Source: Chitinophagales bacterium (GTDB taxonomy: Bacteria > Bacteroidota > Bacteroidia > Chitinophagales > UBA2359). From it: DNA of 64,000 bases. The first letter of the stretch is position 1, and each line of letters starts with the position of its first letter. This document shows, one piece after another, positions 27,772 through 36,223 of the stretch. A program made the position numbers and the translations under genes. The stretch covers positions 96,520-160,519 of the forward strand of contig JAHDFD010000002.1 in the NCBI GenBank assembly GCA_020628375.1. The letters are read 5' to 3'. The notes beneath the pieces were generated by a model. That model searched no databases. It had not been told where the DNA came from and saw only the letters and a list, made by a program, of their open reading frames with translations.

Positions 27772-29175
27772 TTAAGCCTGTGCCTCATTCGCTTCTTTAA
27801 CAATTTTTTCATATTCCTCAGAACTCACCACTTTTTCTTCTTTAGCAAGAATCTCATTCAGCGATGCGAAAATCTTATCGTCTAATATTTTCATGAAAGC
27901 CTGTTCCACGTATTGGCGATCACCTTTCATCTGATTCACAAAACCATCAACGCTATCTGGATTTGCCAATAATTGTGGCGCATACTGCATTAACTGACGT
28001 TGTACATCACTTCTAATGAAGCCATCTAATTCTTCGTTTTCAACTTTCAATTCTTTATCAGTTGCTATTTTAGAACGAATTAGATTCCACTTAGTCGCTT
28101 GTTGATATTGTGTAAATTGCTTTTCAAATTCAGCTTGAGGTATTGGTTGCTCTTGTGTAGCTGAAAAGAACTTCATAAGGAAATCAGAAGGTAAATTAAC
28201 GCTAGTACTTTCCATAACAGCATTTACAAAATCGTTATGTAAATGTTGTTGAGTATAATAATCGTTTGCCGCTTCTATTTCTTCCTTTATTTTAGCCCTG
28301 AAATCTGCTTCTGTCTCAGCTTCTCCTATACCCAAAACTTTTGCAAAGAAATCCTGATCCAGTTCAGCCGGAGTAACTCTTGCAATCTTATTAAGTGTAA
28401 CTTCAAACTTTTTCTGTAAATCGGGGTACTCTTCTTCGTTCACCATTAAAATATATCGAAGTATTTCTTCTTTCTCTTTGCTGATAGCTGCAAAAACATC
28501 GATCTTTTTAGACTTACCAATAGCCAAGCCAATTAAGGCTTCCTGACCTTTTTCTGTAAGCATATCGGTTGCCACTATATTCTCACGAATAATTGGTTCA
28601 CGAACATCTTCCTGCTCTCTCATTTTTTTAGGGAATACCTCTTCAAATTTCAGATAAAGGTTATCTCCATCTTCAGCTTTGGCATCTTCCTCTAAGGTAT
28701 TTTGTAAACCGTGTCTTTTTCGTAGTTTTTCAACTTCAGAATCTATATTCTCATCGTTGGCCAATACTTTATATTCTGTAAATACTCTGTCGCTATCATT
28801 TAAAAGCGGAATATCAAAATCAGGGCTTAAACCTAATTCGTAAGAAAATTCGTATTCACTTGGAAACTTAATATCCATAATTGGCCAGGCATCACCCATT
28901 GCTAAAGGCTGACCTAATACCTTCAGTTTTTCTTCCTTAATGAAATCCTGCAATTTGTGCGCAAGCATTTGGTTTACTTCCTCGTGCATGATTTCAGTAC
29001 CGTGCATTTTCTTGATTATTGCCGGTGGAACTTTACCGGGTCTGAAACCCTTGATACTCGCTTTTTTACCATAGCGTTTAAGCGCTTGATTTACTTTTCC
29101 CCAATAATCTTCTTTAGCTAAACTAATTGTAATTTTTTCGTGATAATCGGCAAGTGTTTCTCTCGTAATGTTCAC
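27772..29175 (-). CDS. tig: Trigger factor (ribosome-associated chaperone / PPIase)
   Basis: 467 aa. The N-terminal ribosome-binding domain (1-about 115) carries the L23-binding signature GFRPGKVP (about 41-48). The PPIase-like middle (about 150-250) is divergent in sequence, as in other Bacteroidetes trigger factors, and the helical C-terminal chaperone arms follow (about 260-440). First gene of the tig-clpP-clpX cluster, placing protein folding and degradation together. Confidence 0.93.
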   Translation of the reverse strand: MNITRETLADYHEKITISLAKEDYWGKVNQALKRYGKKASIKGFRPGKVPPAIIKKMHGTEIMHEEVNQMLAHKLQDFIKEEKLKVLGQPLAMGDAWPIMDIKFPSEYEFSYELGLSPDFDIPLLNDSDRVFTEYKVLANDENIDSEVEKLRKRHGLQNTLEEDAKAEDGDNLYLKFEEVFPKKMREQEDVREPIIRENIVATDMLTEKGQEALIGLAIGKSKKIDVFAAISKEKEEILRYILMVNEEEYPDLQKKFEVTLNKIARVTPAELDQDFFAKVLGIGEAETEADFRAKIKEEIEAANDYYTQQHLHNDFVNAVMESTSVNLPSDFLMKFFSATQEQPIPQAEFEKQFTQYQQATKWNLIRSKIATDKELKVENEELDGFIRSDVQRQLMQYAPQLLANPDSVDGFVNQMKGDRQYVEQAFMKILDDKIFASLNEILAKEEKVVSSEEYEKIVKEANEAQA

Positions 29176-29235
29176 TTAGAATTTTTTATTTGGTAAGAAA
29201 TATAGGCAACAGTTGTGTACTGTTCTAAAAGAAAG

Positions 29236-29317
29236 TGCGGGTAGAGGGAGTCGAACCCCCACGCCGTGAAGCACTAGATCCTAAATCTAGCGTGTCTACC
29301 AATTCCACCATACCCGC
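29236..29317 (-). tRNA. tRNA-Leu, anticodon TAG
   Basis: On the minus strand GCGGGTA pairs with TACCCGC in the acceptor stem, with discriminator A. D-loop TGGTAGACA, anticodon stem CTAGA/TCTAG with loop TTTAGGA (anticodon TAG), a long variable arm and T-loop GGTTCGACTCC are all present. About 82 nt with the class II variable arm expected of Leu. CCA is not encoded. Confidence 0.96.
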
Positions 29318-29329
29318 AAAAAAGGAGTG

Positions 29330-29337
29330 CAAATTTA
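29330..29337 (-). promoter_or_regulatory. Putative -7 box TAAATTTG for tRNA-Leu
   Basis: Perfect TAnnTTTG on the minus strand, 12 bp before the mature tRNA 5' end. Confidence 0.5.
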
Positions 29338-29408
29338 GTACAAAGAATTAATAATTGTAAGTTTTAATCAAATAAAATTCCATCAATATTTAAAATTTAT
29401 ACAAAAGA

Positions 29409-29430
29409 AAAAGGGAGACCAAAATCTCCC
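29409..29430 (-). terminator. Terminator after the first DUF1573 gene
   Basis: GGGAGA (29413-29418) pairs with TCTCCC (29425-29430). On the minus strand it is followed by a T-rich tract. Confidence 0.75.
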
Positions 29431-29487
29431 CTTCAAAACATCCAACCTAAACTTTAATCTTTTAGTTCAATTATTATTAAAATTGCA

Positions 29488-30021
29488 TTATCCTTTTTTG
29501 GACAATTTCTTAGCTGGTTTAGCTTCATCAGCGCCTTCTGGTACAATAACATTTCCTTTTACGGTCAGACGAATGGGATTAGGATCGGTATTAGCCTGAA
29601 TAGTGATTGTTTTAGTTTGCTTATTCTTTTTACCTTTAGAATTGAATTCAAAGGAAATTTCACCACTTTCTCCAGGTGCTATTGGTTCTTTTGGCCAATT
29701 AGGAACTGTACACCCACAAGAACCCTTAGCAGAGCTTATTATTAATGGTTCAGTGCCTGTATTTGTAAATTGGAAAGTTCCACCTTTTTTATCTCCCTGT
29801 ACCATATCACCTAAGTCGAATGTTGTTTTTTGGAAATCGACGGTGGTTCTGGGAAGTGCCTCTTCAACTACAGGAGGTGTTTTAGGTTTTACCTCATTAT
29901 CTACAAATCTTTCATTCTTAGTAGTCTCCGCATTAGCTTGTCTGCTGTTAGAGTTTGTATCGCTACACGCCACAAAAGCAAGCAATCCAAAAATTGATAA
30001 TGATAAGAAAATCTTTTTCAT
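29488..30021 (-). CDS. DUF1573 lipoprotein (copy A)
   Basis: 177 aa. Lipoprotein signal with FVAC (Cys19), a low-complexity linker with Lys/Pro/Glu (about 20-55) and a DUF1573 Ig-like beta-sandwich (about 57-165). Marks: FDLGDMVQGDKKGGTFQFTNTG, IISSAKGSCGCTVPNWPKEPIAPGESGEISFEFNSKGKKNKQTK. The GSCGCTVP motif is typical of the domain. Function unknown; expected on the periplasmic side or at the surface. It is nearly identical in its domain to copy B at 30591, so the two come from a recent duplication. Confidence 0.9.
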   Translation of the reverse strand: MKKIFLSLSIFGLLAFVACSDTNSNSRQANAETTKNERFVDNEVKPKTPPVVEEALPRTTVDFQKTTFDLGDMVQGDKKGGTFQFTNTGTEPLIISSAKGSCGCTVPNWPKEPIAPGESGEISFEFNSKGKKNKQTKTITIQANTDPNPIRLTVKGNVIVPEGADEAKPAKKLSKKG

Positions 30022-30590
30022 TTTTATTGTTTTGATTCGATAACAAATTTCAATTGGGTAAATCTGAAATTATTATAATCAAATTAAAAAAATCATTATA
30101 TAACCTTATAGAAATGTGAAATTTTGATTCAAATGGTAAAAAACATTAAAATAGGATGAATTAAAACATTCACTAAAGCCCAATAATACTGTTAGATAGG
30201 CTGTTCAGAATCACAAGATTTTAAAGAAATTTTCACACCACATTTTTGGATACCTAATGTCGCGCTGATTAAATGGAAATATTTCAAATTGTATTACGAC
30301 TTTTTTCTTGTCATATTATGACGAACCATCGTATGACGAACCATTCTGATTGGAAAATGAGCAAAGCGAAATTTGGAATGAAAAATCTAATATCTTCTGT
30401 AATTTATAGATTCTTCCCTTTAACTAGGCAAAGTTTCGTTTCGTTCAAAATGAACAAATCATTTTAATTATGTCGTTTTTTACATTAAGGTGTTCAATAC
30501 TGATAGCATTAATGGGCTTTTAAGTTCGTTAAACAAAAAAAGGGAAGTCATAAAGACTTCCCTCATAAAATATTTAATTAAAAGCTTAAA
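30022..30590. other. 569-bp gap between the DUF1573 paralogues
   Basis: AT-rich. It contains the direct repeat ATGACGAACCAT twice, 3 bp apart (about 30318-30345), and the terminator of copy B. A 64-codon frame at 30273-30467 has no family features and is not accepted. Nothing else is seen. Confidence 0.6.
30533..30562 (-). terminator. Terminator after the second DUF1573 gene
   Basis: GGGAAGTC (30542-30549) pairs perfectly with GACTTCCC (30555-30562) around ATAAA. A run of T follows on the minus strand. Confidence 0.85.
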
Positions 30591-31139
30591 TTAAGATGCA
30601 GGCTTCTTAGCAGCATCTTCAGCACCTTCTGGTACGATTACATTTCCTTTAACCGTTAAACGAGTTGGGTTAGGATCAGTGTTAGCCTGAATAGTAATTG
30701 TTTTAGTTTGCTTATTTTTCTTTCCTTTAGAGTTGAACTCAAATGTAATTTCACTTGACTCTCCCGGAGCGATAGGCTCTTTCGGCCACTCAGGTACAGT
30801 ACATCCACATGAACCTTTAGCAGAACTAATAATTAAAGGCTCAGCACCAGTGTTTGTAAATTTGAAAGTACCTCCTTTCTTATCACCTTGTTGCATATCA
30901 CCAAGATCGAAAGTAGTCTTATCGAATTCAACAGTAGTTTTAGGAAGATCTGGATCAACAGGATCATTTTTCTTCTTAGCTGCAGCAGCATCTTTAGTAT
31001 CTACTTTTTTTGCAGTAGCTGCTTCAGCTGTTGTAGTCTTAGCTTCTGCTTTATCTGCAGCAGCTTTATCTCCTTCCGATGCACATGATGCTAAACCAAT
31101 CATTCCGGTCATAGCAAACATTAAGAAAATCTTTTTCAT
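30591..31139 (-). CDS. DUF1573 lipoprotein (copy B)
   Basis: 182 aa. Lipobox LASC (Cys19), then an Ala/Lys/Asp-rich linker (about 22-65) and the same DUF1573 domain as copy A, with TTFDLGDMQQGDKKGGTFKFTNTG and SSAKGSCGCTVPEWPKEP. The linkers differ strongly, the domains hardly at all. It has its own -7 box (31163-31170) and terminator, so the paralogues are expressed separately. Confidence 0.9.
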   Translation of the reverse strand: MKKIFLMFAMTGMIGLASCASEGDKAAADKAEAKTTTAEAATAKKVDTKDAAAAKKKNDPVDPDLPKTTVEFDKTTFDLGDMQQGDKKGGTFKFTNTGAEPLIISSAKGSCGCTVPEWPKEPIAPGESSEITFEFNSKGKKNKQTKTITIQANTDPNPTRLTVKGNVIVPEGAEDAAKKPAS

Positions 31140-31162
31140 TTTTTTTATTTTGATTTATGATT

Positions 31163-31170
31163 CAAAGTTA
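31163..31170 (-). promoter_or_regulatory. Putative -7 box TAACTTTG for DUF1573 copy B
   Basis: Perfect TAnnTTTG on the minus strand, 23 bp before the ATG at 31139. Confidence 0.5.
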
Positions 31171-31237
31171 AAAATACCGAATCTAAAAAATGGTTAAAGA
31201 ATCTTTAAATTAAAGATAACCAATGCTTAATTACTTG

Positions 31238-31492
31238 TTATTCAGCAGTTACTGAAACGTAAGTACGATTTTTTCTTTTTGTAGTAAAACTAACAACTCC
31301 ATCACGAATAGCATATAAAGTAAAGTCTTTACCCTGAGCTACACCTTCTCCAGCCCAGAATTTATTACCTTTCTGACGAATAATGATGTTACCATTGATA
31401 GCACTCTGTCCACCAAAAATCTTAACACCTAATCTTTTCGATTTACTATCGCGACCGTTATCGGTACTACCTACTCCTTTCTTATGAGCCAT
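31238..31492 (-). CDS. rpmA: 50S ribosomal protein L27
   Basis: 84 aa, normal length. The start [28 protein letters not shown] is the invariant L27 N-terminus near the peptidyl-transferase centre; [28 protein letters not shown] follows. No N-terminal leader like the one cleaved in Firmicutes. It lies 63 bp after rplU in the usual rplU-rpmA operon. Confidence 0.97.
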   Translation of the reverse strand: MAHKKGVGSTDNGRDSKSKRLGVKIFGGQSAINGNIIIRQKGNKFWAGEGVAQGKDFTLYAIRDGVVSFTTKRKNRTYVSVTAE

Positions 31493-31555
31493 AGTAAAAT
31501 TCTTTTAATTATTAAAAAAAATGAATGAAAAAGGTTGAATCAATGCCCAATTAAT

Positions 31556-31864
31556 TTAGGCAATAGCTTCAATCTTTATTTTAGTCAATGCATCGCGGTG
31601 CCCGTTCTTCTTACGGTATCCTTTACGACGCTTCTTGTGAAAGACGATTACTTTATCACCTTTGCAATGCTCAACGATCGAGGCTTTAACAACCGCACCA
31701 CTAACTGTTGGAGTACCAATCTGAGTTGTTCCTCCATTGTCAACTAATAGTACACGCTCGAAAGAAACATTATCTCCTTCATCGCCTTGCAAACGATTTA
31801 CATATATCTCTTGGTCTTTCTCAACTTTGTATTGGTGACCACCAACTTCTACAATTGCAAACAT
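31556..31864 (-). CDS. rplU: 50S ribosomal protein L21
   Basis: 102 aa. MFAIVEVGGHQYKVEKDQEIYVNRL at the start and VIVFHKKRRKGYRKKNGHRD near the end are standard L21 marks. It binds 23S rRNA with L20 in the early assembly of the large subunit. First gene of the operon with rpmA; a -7 box lies 22 bp upstream. Confidence 0.97.
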   Translation of the reverse strand: MFAIVEVGGHQYKVEKDQEIYVNRLQGDEGDNVSFERVLLVDNGGTTQIGTPTVSGAVVKASIVEHCKGDKVIVFHKKRRKGYRKKNGHRDALTKIKIEAIA

Positions 31865-31886
31865 CTTGTTGTAATTTTAAGGAGTG

Positions 31887-31894
31887 CAAAGATA
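31887..31894 (-). promoter_or_regulatory. Putative -7 box TATCTTTG for rplU-rpmA
   Basis: Perfect TAnnTTTG on the minus strand, 22 bp before the rplU ATG. Confidence 0.5.
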
Positions 31895-31936
31895 ATACTT
31901 TATTTACAATTTGTAAAATGATAAAATAAGTTCTTT

Positions 31937-31966
31937 TGTTACTATGCTATTGAAGCTGTAATTTTG
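31937..31966 (+). promoter_or_regulatory. Promoter of the peroxiredoxin gene (TTG -N20- TAATTTTG)
   Basis: A TTTTG element is followed 20 bp later by a perfect -7 box TAATTTTG at 31959-31966. Predicted transcription starts near 31973, after the upstream in-frame ATG at 31964, so it decides for the ATG at 31982. Confidence 0.6.
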
Positions 31967-31981
31967 CCCTCAAAAAAGAAT

Positions 31982-32443
31982 ATGATTAGTGTAGGTCAAC
32001 AAGCTCCTGATTTTAATTTACTGAATACGCAAAAAGAACTTGTTCAACTTTCTTCGTTAAAAGGACAGAAAGTACTATTGTTATTTTTTCCTTTAGCATT
32101 TACTGGTGTTTGTACTGAAGAATTATGCTCGATAAGAGATGGTATTAGTTTTTACAATGATGCTAAAGCTACTGTTTTGGGTATTTCTGTAGATTCAGCG
32201 TTCACCTTAGAACAGTTCAAAAATCAGCAAAACCTGAATTTTGAATTATTGTCCGATTTTAATAAGGAAGCTTCTACAGCTTACGGGGCAATATTTGATA
32301 CTTTTCCATTTGGAGAAATGAAGGGTGTTTCTAAACGTTCAGCTTTTGTTATCGATGAAGCGGGAGTAATTCAATATGCAGAAGTTTTAGAAAGTCCTGG
32401 CGACTTACCCAACTTTGAAGCAATTCAGCAGGTATTGGCGTAA
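31982..32443 (+). CDS. Peroxiredoxin (AhpC/TSA family, AhpE/Bcp-like)
   Basis: 153 aa from the ATG at 31982; an in-frame ATG at 31964 is rejected because the promoter -7 box overlaps it. Thiol peroxidase that reduces peroxides. The active site is FFPLAFTGVCTEELCSIRD: the PxxxTxxC motif with the peroxidatic Cys, plus a second Cys five residues on. VGQQAPDFNLLNTQ at the start and GVSKRSAFVIDEAGVIQYAEV at the end are family marks. Cytosolic. Confidence 0.92.
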   Translation: MISVGQQAPDFNLLNTQKELVQLSSLKGQKVLLLFFPLAFTGVCTEELCSIRDGISFYNDAKATVLGISVDSAFTLEQFKNQQNLNFELLSDFNKEASTAYGAIFDTFPFGEMKGVSKRSAFVIDEAGVIQYAEVLESPGDLPNFEAIQQVLA

Positions 32444-32454
32444 TTTAATAAGTC

Positions 32455-32538
32455 ATGAATAAAAAACAGCAAACAGCCATACAGGTAATTGCCTTTTTTG
32501 CCGCCATTTTATATGTTTACCTGAAATTCATCAGGTGA
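32455..32538 (+). CDS. Small single-pass membrane peptide (27 aa), putative
   Basis: ATG at 32455 to TGA at 32538, 11 bp after the peroxiredoxin stop. The peptide starts MNKKQQTAIQ, has a hydrophobic run VIAFFAAILYVYL and ends KFIR, which is a positive-inside single-helix pattern. Basic ends around one membrane helix are typical of bacterial small membrane proteins. Likely co-transcribed with the peroxiredoxin. The coding call rests on composition and spacing alone. Confidence 0.5.
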   Translation: MNKKQQTAIQVIAFFAAILYVYLKFIR

Positions 32539-32574
32539 TTTATTCGTGAATTTTAATATTTTAATCTTCTATTC

Positions 32575-32582
32575 TATTTTTG
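32575..32582 (+). promoter_or_regulatory. Putative -7 box TATTTTTG for the MORN-like lipoprotein
   Basis: Perfect TAnnTTTG, 22 bp before the ATG at 32604. Confidence 0.5.
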
Positions 32583-32603
32583 TAAATAAAATTTTTATCA
32601 TTT

Positions 32604-33146
32604 ATGAAAAACTTATTTTTTGTTTTATGCTTGGTTTGCACATTTGCAGCATGCAATAGTGGTGGTTCAGGTGCTTCTTCTAGTAAAGGCGGTGCTGTTG
32701 GCGAAATAGAACTGAAAGTAGAGAAAGATGCAGATGGTGACATTATCGCTGAAGGTGGTTTACTAAATGGAGAAAAACAGGGTACCTGGGTAACCTATCA
32801 TAAGAAAAACGGCTTGGTTGAATCGATCATTCCTTATAATAACGGCGTACCTCATGGTGCTTTTGCCAAAATCAATGACAAAGGCTATATAACTGAAAAA
32901 GGAGTATATAAGAACGGAGAATTTCATGGTGATTACAGAAAATATATTCGTTCTAAGATCAAAGAAGAGGCCGTATTTGTTAATGGCAAATTAGATGGCA
33001 TACGCAAACAATACTTCGATGATGGAAAAATCATGAGTGAAGGTAGTTATAAATTAGGTGTTAAGGATGGAAGCTTTAAATACTACACGCAAGAAGGTGA
33101 AGTAAAATTTGAGCAATCCTACAAAAATGGCGAAAAGGTTGAATAA
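32604..33146 (+). CDS. MORN-repeat (YwqK-like) lipoprotein
   Basis: 180 aa. Lipobox FAAC (Cys17) and a Gly/Ser linker are followed by six to seven MORN-like units: GLLNGEKQGTWVTYHKNG-type, VYKNGEFHGDYRKY, FVNGKLDGIRKQYFDDGK, SYKLGVKDGSFKYY, SYKNGEKVE. Such proteins are often labelled 'YwqK family antitoxin', but no toxin is adjacent and the signal peptide argues for an envelope role. Followed by a good terminator. Confidence 0.85.
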   Translation: MKNLFFVLCLVCTFAACNSGGSGASSSKGGAVGEIELKVEKDADGDIIAEGGLLNGEKQGTWVTYHKKNGLVESIIPYNNGVPHGAFAKINDKGYITEKGVYKNGEFHGDYRKYIRSKIKEEAVFVNGKLDGIRKQYFDDGKIMSEGSYKLGVKDGSFKYYTQEGEVKFEQSYKNGEKVE

Positions 33147-33156
33147 TAAAACTGGA

Positions 33157-33185
33157 AAGGCAGGCTTTAAAAGCTTGCCTTTTTT
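33157..33185 (+). terminator. Terminator of the MORN-like gene
   Basis: An 11-bp stem (33157-33167 with 33171-33181, one G-T wobble) with a 3-nt loop is followed by a run of T on the plus strand, overlapping the end of the converging gene. Confidence 0.85.
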
Positions 33186-34453
33186 CAATTCAGAGAAATA
33201 ATACCATCATTAATTACCTCCAAACCACCTTCTACCACACTCTTCTTATTAAATAACCTGCTGAAAAAACCAGTCCTTTGAACTGCTCCTTCAACACCAT
33301 ACCAGGAAGTTCTATCATAAGCCGGTATTACACTCCCTCCATCAATAATTAGCTTAGCACCTTTTTTGAGAATTATTCTACTTAAAGGCGGCATTCTGAG
33401 TTTACAAGAAACGGTAAGTACACTATTAGGCTCAACGATCAGATCCCCCCAAAGCTGAATATCGTAATCCCAAACTTCATTATTTGCAATAATTATTGGA
33501 TGTGATAATTGCTTAGGGATTTTAACATACTTACGCATATTATGGGTAGATAAAGCTCTATGTGCTTCCTGCAATTGTTGATCTCGAAGATGTTCTTGCA
33601 CATAATTTTCTCCACCATCCATAATATTACATTTATTATTAACATGTCCGCCTCCAAAAATGGTATGACCTATTTCGTGAATGATCAGTCGGGCTGTACC
33701 CCAATGCGCCCACTTGAGCGCAGTTTTATATTCAATTTTATCTTCTTTGGAAACCCAATAACAATTCTTAAAAGCGATCAATTCATTACGCATGTGGATC
33801 TTTGCATCAATATTAAAATCTGTTTTATAGCCCATTGAACAATCTGTCAAAATTTTACTTGCATCGTCTAACCTGCCCTTGAGCACTTCATCGTAATAAC
33901 CTTCATTTTCTGAAAAAAATATATTGATACGTTTTTGTGTATCGCTTAAGCCACGATTAAGGCTATCACTTAATTCATTGATATACCAATCACAACCTTT
34001 TATTGATGGGCAACCTTTTCTACAATCATCATTTTCATTGTTCCAATAATAGTTGTTTTTAATAAATAGCTTTTTAATATCAAAACGAATTTTAGAATCA
34101 ATTCTAACATCTGAACATTGATTATCGATCTGTTCGTGTAAAAAATTCCCCATTTGAAAATTCATAATGCGAATTACCTCGTCGATATACGCCTGATAGT
34201 CTGCCGATCTTTCATCAGAAGCTTCAATGCCTTTTTCAGAATTCCCCTGTCTCCCTAAAAATACAAAGTTGATCTTTAATAGCTTTTTAGGATCACTTGT
34301 ATCCGGAAGGAATCTTTTATCAAATGTTTTTTGAGGATCTGGCGGAGTATTGCAAAAGTCATTAGCATTGAATTCGCTTTTACTTTCCGTAATGTTTAAA
34401 GGAATAGCATTCAGCATCAATATTAATACCATCCAGTAGGTTGAAAAAGACAT
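33185..34453 (-). CDS. Secreted zinc-metalloprotease-like protein
   Basis: 422 aa. A hydrophobic N-terminus (about 5-20) suggests export. The zinc site is LIIHEIGHTIFGGGH near residues 260-272, followed by NIMDGG, which resembles a Met-turn. Compared with the metzincin consensus HExxHxxGxxH, the third His is one residue further away. The C-terminal about 120 residues (VWDYDIQLWGDLIVEPNSVLTV, GAKLIIDGGSVI) look like a right-handed beta-helix or surface-adhesion module. No T9SS domain is seen. Activity is inferred from the HEIGH motif only. Confidence 0.75.
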   Translation of the reverse strand: MSFSTYWMVLILMLNAIPLNITESKSEFNANDFCNTPPDPQKTFDKRFLPDTSDPKKLLKINFVFLGRQGNSEKGIEASDERSADYQAYIDEVIRIMNFQMGNFLHEQIDNQCSDVRIDSKIRFDIKKLFIKNNYYWNNENDDCRKGCPSIKGCDWYINELSDSLNRGLSDTQKRINIFFSENEGYYDEVLKGRLDDASKILTDCSMGYKTDFNIDAKIHMRNELIAFKNCYWVSKEDKIEYKTALKWAHWGTARLIIHEIGHTIFGGGHVNNKCNIMDGGENYVQEHLRDQQLQEAHRALSTHNMRKYVKIPKQLSHPIIIANNEVWDYDIQLWGDLIVEPNSVLTVSCKLRMPPLSRIILKKGAKLIIDGGSVIPAYDRTSWYGVEGAVQRTGFFSRLFNKKSVVEGGLEVINDGIISLN

Positions 34454-34665
34454 AGCGATAATTATGTTTTTAATTAATTCTTCTTAAAAGACACACTATT
34501 ATACATATTCTTTGTTTTTACAAAAAATCTACACTTTTCAGGTATCCGTTGGTCTATAGACACAACATAGGTAAGTTAATGTATAGTAGTATGCTTAAAA
34601 GAATATGTTTAAATATAGTACATTATAAATGAAGGGTTTCAAACTTTTAAAATGTAGCACTTTAT

Positions 34666-36153
34666 CTAATCATTAACACAAGTGTAGAATTGAAACTTTC
34701 TGAATTTAGATCGATTTAATTGTTGAAACTCTATCGAATTATCAGATTTAAACTGATTGTAATTATTATCGTTGTATTGCATCGCCCAATCACAATACCA
34801 ATTTCTTAAGAGAACATTATTATCGGTTTTATTTATAAGTGTTTTACCACTACTTTTAATTGGTGTCAAATGTATTTTATCGGATAGTTGAAAACCATTG
34901 TAATATTTTAACAAATTACACAAAGAAGGAGCAGCATAAATACTTGTTCGTTCCTCAAATGTTTCAGAAAGTAGTTGAAGTTCTTTCTTCACACCTTTGT
35001 ATTCCATTTTCACAGAAGCACGGGCTTGTTTGTAAGTCGGATAAACAAAATAGGCACTTCCTAATAAAAGTGCTCCTAACAAAAAAGAAGTCAGAATATT
35101 GGATGTGATATTCTTATTTACGTGAATAAGCATAAACGTACAACAGACAGAGCAAATGGGTGTAATGAATAAAATATGTCTTGCATCCAAGCACAAAGGG
35201 TTATAAGCACTTAGTGATATACTCGAAAAATTTATAGAAAGAAAAAGAATTACAATAGTGATCATGTAAAAGACAGTTTCTCTTAAGTGATCTTTAAAAT
35301 AGAAGAATATCGAACAAAGTATTGAGATCACTAAATAGATAAACACCTTAGTATCCAATATAAAATTGATAAAATCGATGCTCAATCTTTGAATCATAAC
35401 CTCCCACCCCATTAATGAATAGGAACAATCATTGAAATAACTATTTGCATTAATTGCCTCAAATCTGCTTAAAGCATTTCCGGTAAGCACGAAAGTTAGC
35501 AGAAAATAAGCCAAGTATATAATAATATTTACAGAGAAAATATTTAACCAGAAGCTTTTGTATTTATTAAAGTGGAATAGGCAATAAGCAATCCAGAGAG
35601 GAAAGCTTAAAATAACAGTACCCTTACTATTAAAAGCACCAAAAAGACAAAGACTGAATAACAGGGCTGAAACAAGAGGTTTAAACGAGTTTGGATTTTT
35701 AATGTATCGATAATAAAAATACCAGGCTCCAAAAACAAAGAAAGAAACATAAATGTCTGGCATTAATTTATCAGAGTAAAACAAATTCCATTTCATTAAA
35801 AAATAGAATAGAATAGCATTTACCAAATATTGAACTTTGTATTCTTTAAAAAGGGAAAAGAATATTGTTAAAATACCCAAACTGAGTAATAAGGCAGGAA
35901 GCGCTGAAGCAAAATCATTAATGCCAAATAAACTATAGCTAATAGCGGTAAAACCAGTAATGGCAAAGCGATAAGAGAAATGATCTTCGACCAAAAAAAC
36001 GCCTTTATTAAGCAGGAAAGCAAGTTCGGCATATTGCATATCATCGAATCCAAAATGCCCATAAAAGCAATAAATATGGTTCAAGATAATGAAAAGAACC
36101 ATGATTATACACACACTGAAGTGCTGCCAATATTTAATAAAAAACTGTTGCAT
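34666..36153 (-). CDS. GT-C type membrane glycosyltransferase-like protein
   Basis: 495 aa with about 10-11 membrane helices through residue 380. The first external loop has the GFDDMQYAELA motif (about 34-44), where paired acidic residues mark PMT/ArnT-like (GT39/GT83) enzymes that use polyprenyl-phosphate sugars. The C-terminal about 120 residues are soluble. Substrates are unknown; lipid or cell-wall glycan modification is inferred. It is a lone gene; its downstream side faces the metalloprotease-like gene. Confidence 0.75.
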   Translation of the reverse strand: MQQFFIKYWQHFSVCIIMVLFIILNHIYCFYGHFGFDDMQYAELAFLLNKGVFLVEDHFSYRFAITGFTAISYSLFGINDFASALPALLLSLGILTIFFSLFKEYKVQYLVNAILFYFLMKWNLFYSDKLMPDIYVSFFVFGAWYFYYRYIKNPNSFKPLVSALLFSLCLFGAFNSKGTVILSFPLWIAYCLFHFNKYKSFWLNIFSVNIIIYLAYFLLTFVLTGNALSRFEAINANSYFNDCSYSLMGWEVMIQRLSIDFINFILDTKVFIYLVISILCSIFFYFKDHLRETVFYMITIVILFLSINFSSISLSAYNPLCLDARHILFITPICSVCCTFMLIHVNKNITSNILTSFLLGALLLGSAYFVYPTYKQARASVKMEYKGVKKELQLLSETFEERTSIYAAPSLCNLLKYYNGFQLSDKIHLTPIKSSGKTLINKTDNNVLLRNWYCDWAMQYNDNNYNQFKSDNSIEFQQLNRSKFRKFQFYTCVND

Positions 36154-36160
36154 CTTTCAT

Positions 36161-36196
36161 AAAAAAAGCGAAACAACCAAAAGGTTATTTCGCTTT
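36161..36196 (-). terminator. Terminator of the first TonB gene
   Basis: AAAGCGAAA (36165-36173) pairs with TTTCGCTTT (36188-36196) and AACC with GGTT around AAAA. A T run follows on the minus strand. Confidence 0.85.
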
Positions 36197-36223
36197 AGTA
36201 TTTTACAAATATTGTAAAAGGTA

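Noticed and set aside
30273..30467. 64-codon ORF in the DUF1573 spacer
   Set aside because: No domain, no good leader and a composition like random AT-rich DNA; it covers a short direct repeat.
32604..33146. MORN-type protein as the antitoxin of a toxin-antitoxin pair
   Set aside because: It has a lipoprotein signal and no toxin-like neighbour; the 'YwqK antitoxin' label is a family name only.
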